Source: Cellulomonas telluris (lineage in GTDB: Bacteria > Actinomycetota > Actinomycetes > Actinomycetales > Cellulomonadaceae). From it: a stretch of 64,000 nt of DNA. The stretch lies in NCBI RefSeq assembly GCF_004886325.1, contig NZ_QXFN01000003.1, positions 62,001 to 126,000 on the forward strand, given 5' to 3'. Below the pieces are notes generated by a model. The model was not told the DNA's origin. It saw only the letters and a list, made by a program, of their open reading frames with translations, and did no database searches. The first letter of the stretch is position 1, and the number at the start of each line of letters is the position of its first letter. Both the position numbers and the translations under genes were made by a program. Positions 35,502-45,113 of the stretch are shown piece after piece.

Positions 35502-36521
35502 ATGAGATCCACCCGGGTCCTCGCACCCCCCGGCGGGGCGCGCGCCGAGGACGTCGTCGCCGACGACGTCCCGGCCCCGCCCGCCGCCCCCCGGCGCGGC
35601 CGCGCCGCACGCGGCCGGCCCGTGCCGTGGCGGGTCACGCTGCGGCGGGACTGGCCGCTGTACGCGCTGGCGGTCGCGCCCGTGCTGTTCCTGCTCGTGT
35701 TCCGCTACCTGCCCATGGCGGGCAACGCCATCGCGTTCCGCCGGTTCCGCCCGGGCGGCAGCATCTTCGGCGACGAGTTCGTCGGCCTGCGCTACATCCA
35801 GATGTTCATGAACGACCCGACCTTCTGGGCGGTGTTCACGAACACGATCGTCCTGGGCGGGCTGACCCTGCTCGTCTGCTTCCCGCTGCCGATCGTCCTG
35901 GCGCTCATGCTCAACGAGCTGCGCTCCCGGCGGTTCAAGCGGGTCGTGCAGTCCATCTCCTACCTGCCGCACTTCCTGTCCGTCGTCATCGTCGTCGGCA
36001 TGCTCATGCAGCTGCTGTCGCTGCAGGGCACGGTCAACCAGCTCATCGAGGGCCTCGGCGGCGACGCCGTGCCGTTCCTGCAGCGGCCGGAGTGGTTCCG
36101 GGTCATCTACGTCGGCTCGGAGATGTGGCAGACGGTGGGCTGGGGGACGATCCTCTACCTCGCCGCCCTGACGACCGTGGACACGTCGCTCTACGAGGCG
36201 GCGCGCATCGACGGCGCGAACCGGTGGCAGCAGACCTGGCACGTCACCCTGCCGGGCATCCGGCCGACCATGGTCACGCTGCTCATCCTCAACGTCGGCA
36301 CGTTCCTCAACGTCGGGTTCGAGAAGGTCCTGCTCCTGTACAACCCGCTGACGTACGAGACCGCGGACGTCATCTCGACGTACCTGTACCGGGTGGGCCT
36401 GGTGTCCAACAACCTGAGCTACGCCGCGGCGATCGGCCTGTTCCAGGCGGTGATCGGCCTGATCATGATCCTCACCGCCAACCTCATCTCCCGACGAGCG
36501 GTGGGAGCGAGCCTGTGGTGA
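35502..36521 (+). CDS. Sugar ABC transporter permease (LplB-like)
   Basis: A 339-residue inner-membrane permease with a Pro/Ala/Arg-rich N-terminal tail (residues 1-45), then six TM segments. The EAA loop is YEAARIDGANRWQQTWHVTLPG, residues about 230-251. YLPMAGNAIAFRRFRPGGSIF follows TM1 (residues 67-87). This layout is that of LplB/CUT1 permeases. The ATG at 35502 is preferred over GTG at 35487 because AAGGAG at 35490-35495 is correctly spaced. It ends with a GTGA overlap with the next permease. Confidence 0.9.
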   Translation: MRSTRVLAPPGGARAEDVVADDVPAPPAAPRRGRAARGRPVPWRVTLRRDWPLYALAVAPVLFLLVFRYLPMAGNAIAFRRFRPGGSIFGDEFVGLRYIQMFMNDPTFWAVFTNTIVLGGLTLLVCFPLPIVLALMLNELRSRRFKRVVQSISYLPHFLSVVIVVGMLMQLLSLQGTVNQLIEGLGGDAVPFLQRPEWFRVIYVGSEMWQTVGWGTILYLAALTTVDTSLYEAARIDGANRWQQTWHVTLPGIRPTMVTLLILNVGTFLNVGFEKVLLLYNPLTYETADVISTYLYRVGLVSNNLSYAAAIGLFQAVIGLIMILTANLISRRAVGASLW

Positions 36522-37444
36522 CCCAGATCACGGCGCCGGTGAAGACGCCGGACGCCCGCCCCGTGGGGGCCCGCGACTCGCGCGGGTACCGCGTCTTCAC
36601 GTGGCTGAACGTCTCCGCGCTCGTCCTCGTGACGGGCGTCATGCTCTACCCGTTCCTCACGGTCGTCGCGCAGTCGTTCAGCAGCGAGGCGGCGATCCGG
36701 TCGGGGCAGGTGAGCTTCTGGCCGGTGGGCTTCAACCTCAACACCTACCGCGCCGTCGCCGAGAACCCGCTGTTCTGGGCCAACTACCGGAACACGGTCG
36801 TGTACACGGTCGTCGGCACGCTGATCGCGATGGCGCTGACCACGACGTACGCCTACGTGCTGTCCAAGCGGCACCTGCGCGGACGCGGCCTGCTCATCGG
36901 GTTCGCCGTGTTCACGATGTTCTTCAACGGCGGCATCATCCCCAACTACGTGCTCATCTCGTCGCTGGGGATGAAGAACACCCTGTGGGCCGTCGTCCTG
37001 CCCGGGGCGATCTCGATCTTCAACCTGCTGGTCATGAAGTCGTTCTTCGAGAACCTGCCGGGTGAGCTCGAGGAGGCCGCGCAGATCGACGGGCTCGGCT
37101 GGTTCGGCATCTTCGGGCGGATCGTCCTGCCGCTGTCGAAGGCGGTGATCGCGACGATGGTGCTGTTCTACTCGGTGCAGTACTGGAACGACTGGTTCAC
37201 CGCGTTCCTCTACATCGACGAGCAGCAGCGCCAGCCCGTGACTCTGTTCCTGCGCAACCTCATCGCCGGGGCCTCGTCCGCGGCGTCGGAGGGGGCGGCC
37301 GCGCAGAGCGCCGCGACGCAGTCGATCTCGGTGAACATCCAGGCCGTCACGATGGTGCTGACCGTGCTGCCGATCCTGTGCGTCTACCCGTTCGTGCAGC
37401 GGTACTTCGTGTCCGGCGTGATGCTCGGCTCCGTCAAGGGCTGA
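36518..37444 (+). CDS. Sugar ABC transporter permease (LplC-like)
   Basis: A 308-residue permease with six TM segments, VMLYPFLTVVAQSFSSEAAI near the first, FTMFFNGGIIPNYVLI in the middle, and the EAA loop LEEAAQIDGLGWFGIFGRIV. The C-terminus is YFVSGVMLGSVKG, typical of LplC proteins. It is coupled to the previous gene. There is no ATPase gene in the operon, so a shared MsiK-like ATPase elsewhere is inferred. Confidence 0.9.
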   Translation: MTQITAPVKTPDARPVGARDSRGYRVFTWLNVSALVLVTGVMLYPFLTVVAQSFSSEAAIRSGQVSFWPVGFNLNTYRAVAENPLFWANYRNTVVYTVVGTLIAMALTTTYAYVLSKRHLRGRGLLIGFAVFTMFFNGGIIPNYVLISSLGMKNTLWAVVLPGAISIFNLLVMKSFFENLPGELEEAAQIDGLGWFGIFGRIVLPLSKAVIATMVLFYSVQYWNDWFTAFLYIDEQQRQPVTLFLRNLIAGASSAASEGAAAQSAATQSISVNIQAVTMVLTVLPILCVYPFVQRYFVSGVMLGSVKG

Positions 37445-37458
37445 GGCCCGGGGGAGGG

Positions 37459-37481
37459 GCGCCCGGTCGCCGCGGTGCGGG

Positions 37482-37500
<19 letters not shown>
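37459..37500. terminator. Terminator shared by ABC operon and malic enzyme gene
   Basis: 12-bp arms GCGCCCGGTCGC and GCGACCGGGCGC enclose an 18-base loop that can itself pair. The malic enzyme stop codon (37482-37484) lies inside the hairpin. Confidence 0.78.
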
Positions 37501-38933
<1,433 letters not shown>

Positions 38934-38939
38934 GGCGCC

Positions 38940-38988
38940 ATTGTGTCCCCGCGCACCGGGTCCGGCCGGTCGGCCGCCTGCGTAGCAT
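38940..38988. promoter_or_regulatory. Divergent leaderless promoters of malic enzyme and NUDIX genes
   Basis: On the minus strand CACAAT (38945-38940) precedes the malic enzyme ATG by six bases. On the plus strand TAGCAT (38983-38988) precedes the NUDIX GTG at 38995 by six bases. The whole intergenic region is only 61 bp. Confidence 0.6.
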
Positions 38989-38994
38989 CGGCGG

Positions 38995-39474
38995 GTGCCC
39001 ACGCCTCCCTTCGTCCTGGCCCTGCGCGAGCACGTGGGGCACGCCCTGCTGTGGCTGCCCGGCGTGACCGCGGTCGTCCTGCGCGAGCACCAGGGCCGCG
39101 AGCAGGTGCTGCTCGTGCGGCGGGCGGACAGCGGCGCCTGGACCCCGGTGACGGGCATCGTCGACCCCGGCGAGGAGCCGGCCGTCGCCGCCGCGCGCGA
39201 GGTGCTCGAGGAGGCCGACGTCGTCGCGGTGCCCGAGCGCCTGGCCCGCGTCGGCGTCGTCGGCCCCGTCACCTACGAGAACGGCGACCGCTCCACCTAC
39301 CTCGACCTCACGTTCCGGTTCCGCTGGGTCTCGGGCGAGCCGTCCCCCGCGGACGGGGAGAACACCGACGCCGCCTGGTACGACCTCGACGCCCTGCCGC
39401 CGCTGTCGCCCGACATGGCGGAGCGGCTGGCCGCCGGGCTGGAGCCGCGCGGCGAGGCGACGTTCGTCGCGTGA
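38995..39474 (+). CDS. NUDIX hydrolase
   Basis: A 159-residue protein with the NUDIX box GIVDPGEEP...REVLEEADVV (residues about 59-80); the last Gly of the standard box is replaced by Asp. The protein starts with LREHVGHALLWLPGVTAVVL, a helix-strand typical of actinobacterial NUDIX proteins, and ends with an acidic loop. The nucleotide substrate is unknown. It is coupled by GTGA overlap to the Fic-like gene. Confidence 0.82.
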   Translation: MPTPPFVLALREHVGHALLWLPGVTAVVLREHQGREQVLLVRRADSGAWTPVTGIVDPGEEPAVAAAREVLEEADVVAVPERLARVGVVGPVTYENGDRSTYLDLTFRFRWVSGEPSPADGENTDAAWYDLDALPPLSPDMAERLAAGLEPRGEATFVA

Positions 39475-40322
39475 GCGACCCGCTGGCGGCGCTCGCCGCC
39501 GTGCCCGCCGTCGCCGAGGCGGTGGAGGCCGCGCGGACCGCGTGCGAGCGCCTGCGCTGGCACGAGGCGTTCCGGCGGCGGTGGCGCGAGGTGCGGGCCG
39601 AGAGCGGGCTGCGCGCCGCGGCGGCGTCGGCCGCGCTCGACGGAGCCCCCGTGGGCGTCGACGTGCTGCGCGCGTGGGCGACCGGCGGCGGAGCGCCCGG
39701 GGGCGGGCCGGACTCGGTCGCCGCCGGCGCGCTGCGCGCGCAGGCGGTGCTCGAGGCGGCGCTGCCGGCGCTCGGCGGACGCGGCGGCGGGGCGTCCGTG
39801 CCCCTGCCGCAGCTCGTCGCGCGGGTGCACGCGGCCGCGGCCGCGGGCCTGCTGCCCGACGCGGAGCTGGGACGGCCGCGGGCCGGGGACGCCCACGACC
39901 TGCGCGGGCTGGGCGCCGCGCCGCCCGCGGACGAGGCAGCCGCGCGGCTGGCGGCCCTCGCGGACGTCGTGCGAGGGACGGCGGCACCGGGCCTCGTCGT
40001 GGTGGCGGTCGTGCACGCCGAGCTGCTCGTGGTGCGGCCCTTCGCCGCTGCGAACGGGGTCACCGCGCGCGCCGTCGCGCGGTACCTGACGGCGACCACC
40101 GGCCTGGACCCGACCGGCGCGGTCCTGCCCGAACCCGGCTGGCAGGCGGCCCCGGCGCCCTACCTCGCCGGGGCGGCGCGCTACGCCACCGGGACGCCCG
40201 AGGGGGTCGCCGCCTGGCTCGTCGCGTCCGCCCACGCCGTCCGGGCGGGGGCCGACGCGGCGCGGGAGGTGGCCGACCAGGTGCTCGCGGGACGGCTGGG
40301 CGGGCCGGAACCTCGCGGGTGA
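39471..40322 (+). CDS. Degenerate Fic-domain protein
   Basis: A 283-residue protein rich in Ala. Near residue 180-205 it reads VVHAELLVVRPFAAANGVTA followed by RAVARYL. This aligns with the Fic core H-x-F-x-[DE]-G-N-G-R-x-x-R, but the catalytic histidine of HPF is Arg and the Asp/Glu and Gly-Asn-Gly-Arg loop are altered. AMP-transfer by the standard mechanism therefore looks impossible. It is coupled to the NUDIX gene upstream, so a joint role in nucleotide handling is possible. Related degenerate forms seem to occur in other actinobacteria. Confidence 0.6.
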   Translation: MSDPLAALAAVPAVAEAVEAARTACERLRWHEAFRRRWREVRAESGLRAAAASAALDGAPVGVDVLRAWATGGGAPGGGPDSVAAGALRAQAVLEAALPALGGRGGGASVPLPQLVARVHAAAAAGLLPDAELGRPRAGDAHDLRGLGAAPPADEAAARLAALADVVRGTAAPGLVVVAVVHAELLVVRPFAAANGVTARAVARYLTATTGLDPTGAVLPEPGWQAAPAPYLAGAARYATGTPEGVAAWLVASAHAVRAGADAAREVADQVLAGRLGGPEPRG

Positions 40323-40338
40323 GGTCCGTGGACGGCCG

Positions 40339-40376
40339 TTGACGGCGGTCACTCTGCCCGGCAGAGTGACCGCCGT
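40339..40376 (+). promoter_or_regulatory. Promoter entirely covered by a 35-bp perfect palindrome
   Basis: -35 TTGACG (40339-40344), 17 bases, -10 CAGAGT (40362-40367), then the GTG at 40375. The segment 40342-40376 is a perfect inverted repeat with 16-bp arms and the spacer CCG; its core is ACTCTGCCCGGCAGAGT. The second gene of the operon is a winged-helix protein, the probable ligand. Confidence 0.75.
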
Positions 40377-40947
40377 GGTCACCGTCCCCGAGTACGTCGA
40401 CGCGCTGCGGCGCCGGCAGCGCGCCGCGCGGCACACCGGCTCGCTCGTCCTCGCCGTGCACGCGGTCGCGGTCGCGGTCCTCGCGGTCGCGCAGGTCGAC
40501 TGGGGCCTCGCCTCGTGGCGGTGGCAGAACCTGGTGCCGGTCGTCGTGTACGTCGTGCTGTGGGCGGTCGTGCGCGTGCGGGAGCGGGTCACCGGCATGG
40601 GCGGCGGCCGCGACGGCTTCGGCGTGATGGCCGCGTTCGCGCTCGCGCTCGCCCTGCTGCCCTTCGGGTACCTGCTCCTCCTCCTGGCCGGGCCGGGCGT
40701 CGTCCTCGGCCTCGGGCTCGTCGTCGTCGGCGTGCGGCAGCGGTCCGCGCTGCTGTGGGGGCACGGCCTCGTGCTGGCCGCCGTCTCACCCCTCGCGCGG
40801 CTCGGGACGCTCGACAACCACGCGTGGTTCCTCGGGCCGCACGCCGGCGCGACCGGCCTGGGCCTCGTCGCGCTCGCCCTCGTCGTCGCCGCGGCCCGGG
40901 CGCTCGCCGCCGAGCGGGCCGTCCTGGCGGGCGCGCCCGCACCGTGA
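40375..40947 (+). CDS. Membrane protein in a self-regulated operon
   Basis: A 190-residue protein. The N-terminus (VPEYVDALRRRQRAARHTGS) is cytoplasmic and basic; about five hydrophobic segments follow, including FALALALLPFGYLLLLLAG. The GTG is fixed by the promoter, which leaves no leader and no ribosome binding site. It overlaps the downstream regulator gene as GTGA. This pairing of a multi-TM protein and a one-domain winged helix resembles known membrane protein/regulator pairs, but the function is not known. Confidence 0.7.
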   Translation: MVTVPEYVDALRRRQRAARHTGSLVLAVHAVAVAVLAVAQVDWGLASWRWQNLVPVVVYVVLWAVVRVRERVTGMGGGRDGFGVMAAFALALALLPFGYLLLLLAGPGVVLGLGLVVVGVRQRSALLWGHGLVLAAVSPLARLGTLDNHAWFLGPHAGATGLGLVALALVVAAARALAAERAVLAGAPAP

Positions 40948-41264
40948 GCGCGACCCACCGCCACCCGCTCGCCGACCTCGACGAGACCGTCCACCAGCGG
41001 GCGCGCCTGGGCATCCTCGCGGTGCTCGCGGAGCACGAGGAGGCGGACTTCACGCACCTGCGGCGGACGCTCGGGCTCACCGACGGCAACCTCGGCCGGC
41101 ACCTCGAGGTGCTGGTCGAGGCCGGGCACGTCGAGCTCCGCAAGGGCTCGGACGGGCGCCGGCCCCGCACCTGGGCCCGCATCACCCCGCAGGGGACGCG
41201 CGCCCTCACCGCCGAGGTCGAGCTCCTGCGCCACCTGCTCCGCCTCGACCCGCCCACCCCCTGA
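40944..41264 (+). CDS. Single-domain winged-helix regulator
   Basis: A 106-residue DNA-binding protein: LDETVHQRARLGILAVLAEH, ADFTHLRRTLGLTDGNLGRH (recognition helix), LVEAGHVELRKGSDGRRPRT (wing) and ARITPQGTRALTAEVELL. It belongs to the HTH_34/MarR-like group of short regulators that act as dimers. It is the second gene of the operon whose promoter is a large palindrome; autoregulation is inferred. Confidence 0.82.
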   Translation: MSATHRHPLADLDETVHQRARLGILAVLAEHEEADFTHLRRTLGLTDGNLGRHLEVLVEAGHVELRKGSDGRRPRTWARITPQGTRALTAEVELLRHLLRLDPPTP

Positions 41265-41291
41265 CCCTCCGTCGTCCCGGGAAGGACCACC

Positions 41292-41705
41292 GTGACCCGT
41301 CGTCCCCGCACCCTGACCGTCGTCGCCGGGTCGCTCGTCGCCCTCGCGCTCGGCTACCACGCCCTCAACCTCTGGGCGATGGGGCCCCACCAGGTGGCGG
41401 CGTCGTTCAGCGCCCAGGAGGTCGGGACCGCGCCCGAGGCGCAGCGCCGGGCGCTCGCGGACGGCGTCGTGACGCTCGCCGAGATGGAGGCCGCGTACGA
41501 GGCCGAGCGTGCCTGCCTGCGGGACGCCGGGTACACCCCGGGGCCGGTCGGGGCCGACGGGCCCGGGACCGGCTTCGTCGTCGAGGTCGACCACACGGAC
41601 GAGGTCGACCCGGAGGCAGCCGACCGGGAGTTCCAGCGCGTGCACCGCGAGTGCGGGGAGGAGCACTCCGCGCTCGTGGGGCGGGCGTACGCCTGGGACC
41701 ACTGA
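41292..41705 (+). CDS. Small protein with an N-terminal membrane anchor
   Basis: A 137-residue protein. Residues 7-26 are a hydrophobic signal anchor (LTVVAGSLVALALGYHALNL) and the rest is polar and extracytoplasmic. It has AEMEAAYEAERACLRDAGY and FQRVHRECGEEHSALVGRAY, with two cysteines that may form a disulfide. GGGAAGGA precedes the GTG. I do not recognise the family. A terminator follows. Confidence 0.6.
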   Translation: MTRRPRTLTVVAGSLVALALGYHALNLWAMGPHQVAASFSAQEVGTAPEAQRRALADGVVTLAEMEAAYEAERACLRDAGYTPGPVGADGPGTGFVVEVDHTDEVDPEAADREFQRVHRECGEEHSALVGRAYAWDH

Positions 41706-41753
41706 GCGGGGGACGGCTGCGGGGCCCGACCGGGGCCGGGCCCGGACACGGAC

Positions 41754-41778
41754 GACGGCGCCCGCTCGGGGCGCCGTC
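41754..41778 (+). terminator. Terminator after the small anchored protein
   Basis: Arms GACGGCGCCC and GGGCGCCGTC (10 bp, perfect) enclose GCTCG. It is 48 bp past the stop. Confidence 0.75.
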
Positions 41779-42071
41779 GCCGACGTCGCGACCGGGGTGA
41801 TCAGGCGTGCTGCCACAAGAGGTGCGCTCCGGGACCAGCCCGGTCGCCCTGCCGAAAGTAGGCGTCCTGCGCGTGGGTGCCCTCGGTCGTTCTGTTGTCG
41901 TCCCGGTCTACACCCGGTCGCGCCGGGCGGCAACGGCGCCTCACGTCCGTGCTGGTCGCCGTGGAGACGTGTCCGGATGCTGGGAACGGCGGCCGAGGAG
42001 TGACCCCGGTCGTCCGGGAGACCTCCTGCCTGCTCGCGGGCCGCGGGGCCGCGGGCCCGTCCGGGCGCTGG
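41779..42071. other. 293-bp region without a convincing gene
   Basis: It lies between the terminator of the plus-strand operon and the convergent HAD gene. A GTG-initiated frame at 41807 has neither a ribosome site nor typical third-position G+C bias. The part 41800-41920 has lower G+C than its surroundings and short stems such as GCCGAAAGTAGGC. A non-coding RNA is possible but no known RNA family was recognised. Confidence 0.3.
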
Positions 42072-42857
42072 TCAGGCGGACGACGGGCCGCGGCGGCGCC
42101 GCAGGACGAGCAGGGCGACGAGCGCCAGGGCGGCGGCGGCCACGACCGCCGCGGTGACGCGCGCGTGGCGGTGCAGCCGGCTCAGGCGCACCGTGCGTCG
42201 GAACGTCAGCACGCCCCAGCCCCGCTCGGCGGCGAGGCGCCGCAGCGCACGGTCCGGGTTCACCGCGAACGCCTGCCCGACGGCAGCGAGCATGGGGGCG
42301 TCGGTGACGGAGTCGGAGTACGCGTAGCACGCGGCCAGGTCGTACCCGCGCTCGCGGGCGAGGTCGCGCACCGCGCTCGCCTTGTTCTCGCCGTACGCGT
42401 AGAACTCGACGTCGCCCGTGTACCGGCCGTCCGCGACCGCCATGCGCGTCGCGACGACGGCGTCCGCGCCGAGCATCTGCGCGATCGGCTCCACCACCTC
42501 CGCGCCCGAGGCCGAGACGACCACGACGTCCCGTCCGGCGGCGTGGTGCTCCGCGATGAGCTCGACGGCCTCCGCGTAGACGGTCGGGTCGATCGACTCG
42601 TGCAGCGTCTCGCGCACGACGGACGAGACGGTCGCGACGTCCCAGCCCGTGACGGTCCGCGCGAGCTGCGCACGCAGCCGCTCGGTCGCCGCCTCGTCGG
42701 CGCTGCCCAGCAGGTAGGCGAGCTGGGCGTACGCGGACGCCACGACACGGCGGCGCGTCAGCAGCCCCTCGGCGAGGAAGCCGCGCGAGAAGGCGGTCGC
42801 CGACGACGTCGCGATGATCGTCTTGTCGAGGTCGAAGAACGCGGCGGCACGGACCAC
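42072..42857 (-). CDS. HAD-IB phosphatase (SerB-like) with C-terminal TM
   Basis: A 261-residue HAD hydrolase. FFDLDKTIIATS contains the nucleophile Asp, VVVVSASGAEVVEPIA is motif II, and YGENKASAVRDLA and AYSDSVTDAPML are motifs III and IV. A hydrophobic segment near residue 233-250 and an Arg-rich tail suggest a membrane anchor. The family removes phosphate from small molecules. TAGCCT lies seven bases before the GTG. It is divergent from the Tad operon, the same neighbourhood as Rv3661 beside Rv3660c in mycobacteria. Confidence 0.88.
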   Translation of the reverse strand: MVRAAAFFDLDKTIIATSSATAFSRGFLAEGLLTRRRVVASAYAQLAYLLGSADEAATERLRAQLARTVTGWDVATVSSVVRETLHESIDPTVYAEAVELIAEHHAAGRDVVVVSASGAEVVEPIAQMLGADAVVATRMAVADGRYTGDVEFYAYGENKASAVRDLARERGYDLAACYAYSDSVTDAPMLAAVGQAFAVNPDRALRRLAAERGWGVLTFRRTVRLSRLHRHARVTAAVVAAAALALVALLVLRRRRGPSSA

Positions 42858-42921
42858 CCGCGTGAGGCTAGCGGGAAGCACCGACGGCCGTCGTGGGCGC
42901 CAGCCGGTGCGTGGGCCGACC

Positions 42922-42935
42922 CGACCACAGCCCCG
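42922..42935. repeat. Motif CGACCACAGCCCCG, copy 1 (upstream of ssd-tadA)
   Basis: An identical 14-base string occurs at 46443-46456, just upstream of the pilin gene. Both copies lie in the two upstream regions of the Tad locus and both have CGCCAGCCG nearby. Confidence 0.5.
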
Positions 42936-43044
42936 ACGGGACGCGGGGCGTCCACCGTGGGCCGCGCCCGGCCCGGTCGCGGACGCCGCCGGCGTCCAGC
43001 CTGACCTGCGAGGCGCCGCCGGGCGCCGGGGCGGAGGCGGTGGC

Positions 43045-43755
43045 GTGACGCAGGTGCGACGGGCGGCGGTGGTGGGTGTCGTGGGGGCGGCCGGGGGCGT
43101 GGGTGCCTCGACGTTCGCGGCGCTGCTCGCACGGCGCACGTCGCGGACGACGTCGACCGTGCTCGTCGACCTCGTGCGTGGTGGCGGCGGTCTCGACGTC
43201 GTGCTCGGGATCGAGGAGACGTCCGGCGCGCGGTGGCCCGACCTGCGCGGCGCGGGCGGGGACGTGCACGGCGAGGACGTCGTCGGTCTGCTGCCGCGCT
43301 GGGGCGCGTGCGCCGTGCTCTCGGCCGACCGGGAGCGGCCCGACCCGGTGGACGCGGGCGTGCGCGTCGACGTCCTGCACGCCCTGTCCTGCACGGTGGG
43401 CGCCCTCGTGCTCGACCTGGACCGCGGCGACGTCGTCGACGGGCACGCGCCCCTGCCCGCCTGCGACGCCGTCGTGGTCGTGGCGCGGGCCGACCTGCGG
43501 TGCGTCGCGGGCGTCCTCGCGCTCGCCCCCCGGCTCGCTGCCGCGGGCACGGGGTGCGGCGTGGTCGTGCTGGGGCGGCCGCCGGGCGGTCTGTCCGCCG
43601 CCGACGTGGCGTCCGCGACGGGTGTGCCCGTGTGGGCCGCCGCCCGCCGCGACCGGGCCCTCGCGGCGCGCGCCGAACGCGCGGGGCCCGGCGGGCGAGG
43701 GCCCGCCGCGGGGGCCGCGCACGCGGTCGTCCGACGGCTCGGGCTGACGGCGTGA
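43045..43755 (+). CDS. Ssd/CpaE-like septum-site determining ATPase of the Tad locus
   Basis: A 236-residue protein of the MinD/CpaE superfamily. The N-terminus has VVGVVGAAGGVGASTFAALL, a deviant Walker A without the usual lysine-threonine, followed by VLVDLVRGGGGLDVVLGIE and AGALVLDLDRGD-like Walker B features. Related proteins position the Tad secretion machine or affect septum placement (mycobacterial Ssd, Rv3660c). The GTG is coupled to tadA. A GGAGG lies at about 43033. Confidence 0.78.
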   Translation: MTQVRRAAVVGVVGAAGGVGASTFAALLARRTSRTTSTVLVDLVRGGGGLDVVLGIEETSGARWPDLRGAGGDVHGEDVVGLLPRWGACAVLSADRERPDPVDAGVRVDVLHALSCTVGALVLDLDRGDVVDGHAPLPACDAVVVVARADLRCVAGVLALAPRLAAAGTGCGVVVLGRPPGGLSAADVASATGVPVWAAARRDRALAARAERAGPGGRGPAAGAAHAVVRRLGLTA

Positions 43756-45113
43756 GCGGCGACCGTGGTGCCGCGGCGGACGCCGTGGTCGTCCGCCGGC
43801 CCGTCGAGGCGCCCGGTGACGCGCCGTCGCGGCGTCCTGTGCCGCCGGCGGTCGTCGCCGCCGTGCGCGAGGCCCTGCGGTCGATGCCGGCGCGTCCCGA
43901 CGACCTCACCCCGGTGGTGGACCGTGCCCTGCGTGCGCACGGCACGCTGCTCGGTCCCGTCCCCCTGGCGCAGGCCGTGCGGGCGGTCGCGGACGAGCTG
44001 GTCGGCGCCGGGCCGCTGCAGCGGTGGCTCGACGCACCGGGCGTCACCGACGTGCTCGTCAACGGCCCGGCGGACGTCTGGGTCGAGCAGGCCGGCCGGT
44101 TGCGGCGGGTCGACCTCGACCTCGGCGGGCCCGACCAGGTGCGCGCGCTCGCCGTCCGGCTCGCCGCCGCGGCCGGCCGGCGCCTCGACGACGCGGCACC
44201 CACCGTCGACGCGCGCCTGCCCGACGGCACCCGTCTGCACGCCGTCCTGCCGCCCCTGGCCGACGGGTGCACCGTCCTGAGCCTGCGGGTCGTGCGGCCC
44301 CGCGCGCTGACGCTGCACGACCTGGTGGCGTCGGGGTCGGTGGCGCCCGTACTCGCGCCGGTGCTGGTCGCCCTGGTCGGCCGGCGGGCGAACGTGCTGG
44401 TGTCCGGGCCCACCGGCGCCGGCAAGACGACCCTGCTCGCGGCGCTGCTCTCGCTCGTGCCGCACGACCAGCGCATCGTGCTCGTCGAGGAGTCCGGCGA
44501 GATGGTGCCGGACCACCCGCACGTCGTCCGGCTCACCGCACGCCGCCCGAACGTCGACGGCGCCGGCGGCGTCGGCCTGGCCGACCTGGTGCGCGAGGCG
44601 CTGCGGATGCGCCCCGACCGCCTCGTGCTGGGGGAGTGCCGCGGTGCGGAGGTGCGGGAGGTGCTGGCGGCGCTGAACACCGGCCACGAGGGCGGGTGCG
44701 CGACGTTGCACGCCAACGCGGCCCGCGACGTGCCGGCGCGGCTCGAGGCGATGGCCGCGCTCGCGGGCCTCGACCGGGCGGCACTCGCGGCGCAGGCGGT
44801 CAGCGCGATCGACGCGGTGCTGCACGTGCGCCGCGGCCGGGACGGCGCGAGCCGGCGCCTGGCGGAGGTCGGGGTCGTCGGGCGCGGGCACGACGGGTCC
44901 CTCGCGGTGACCACGGCCCTGCACGTGGACGAGGACGGGGAGGTGCGGACCGGGCACGGGTGGCCGCGGCTCGCCGCGCGGCTGGAGCTGCACCGGCGCG
45001 GCCAGGAGGACGCGGTGCCCTCCGGCTCCGTGCCGGGGCCGGGGCCGGGGCCGGGGCCGGAGCTGCAGGGTGCGGACGCGGCTACGGGCACGGGCGACGG
45101 CGACCGGACGTGA
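43752..45113 (+). CDS. tadA: Tad secretion ATPase TadA (CpaF)
   Basis: A 453-residue traffic ATPase that drives assembly of Flp pili. It has GAGPLQRWLDAPGVTDVLVN near residue 80, VLVSGPTGAGKTTLLAALL (Walker A, residues 216-234), IVLVEESGEMVPDHPHVVRL (Asp box), RPDRLVLGECRGAEV (Walker B) and TGHEGGCATLHANAARD (His box). The C-terminal 60 residues are Gly/Pro-rich, with a PGPGPGPGPE run from CCGGGG repeats. It is coupled on both sides by GTGA overlaps. Confidence 0.93.
   Translation: MSGDRGAAADAVVVRRPVEAPGDAPSRRPVPPAVVAAVREALRSMPARPDDLTPVVDRALRAHGTLLGPVPLAQAVRAVADELVGAGPLQRWLDAPGVTDVLVNGPADVWVEQAGRLRRVDLDLGGPDQVRALAVRLAAAAGRRLDDAAPTVDARLPDGTRLHAVLPPLADGCTVLSLRVVRPRALTLHDLVASGSVAPVLAPVLVALVGRRANVLVSGPTGAGKTTLLAALLSLVPHDQRIVLVEESGEMVPDHPHVVRLTARRPNVDGAGGVGLADLVREALRMRPDRLVLGECRGAEVREVLAALNTGHEGGCATLHANAARDVPARLEAMAALAGLDRAALAAQAVSAIDAVLHVRRGRDGASRRLAEVGVVGRGHDGSLAVTTALHVDEDGEVRTGHGWPRLAARLELHRRGQEDAVPSGSVPGPGPGPGPELQGADAATGTGDGDRT

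Noticed and set aside
41779-42071. RNase P, SRP RNA, tmRNA or a riboswitch in this gap
   Set aside because: I compared it by eye with the conserved cores of these RNAs and found no match.
41807-42157. A 116-codon frame in the 41.8 kb gap
   Set aside because: There is no ribosome binding site, no family signature, and it runs into the HAD gene on the other strand.
45030-45061. CCGGGG tandem run at the end of tadA as an independent element
   Set aside because: It is in frame and simply encodes a Pro-Gly tail; nothing else marks it.
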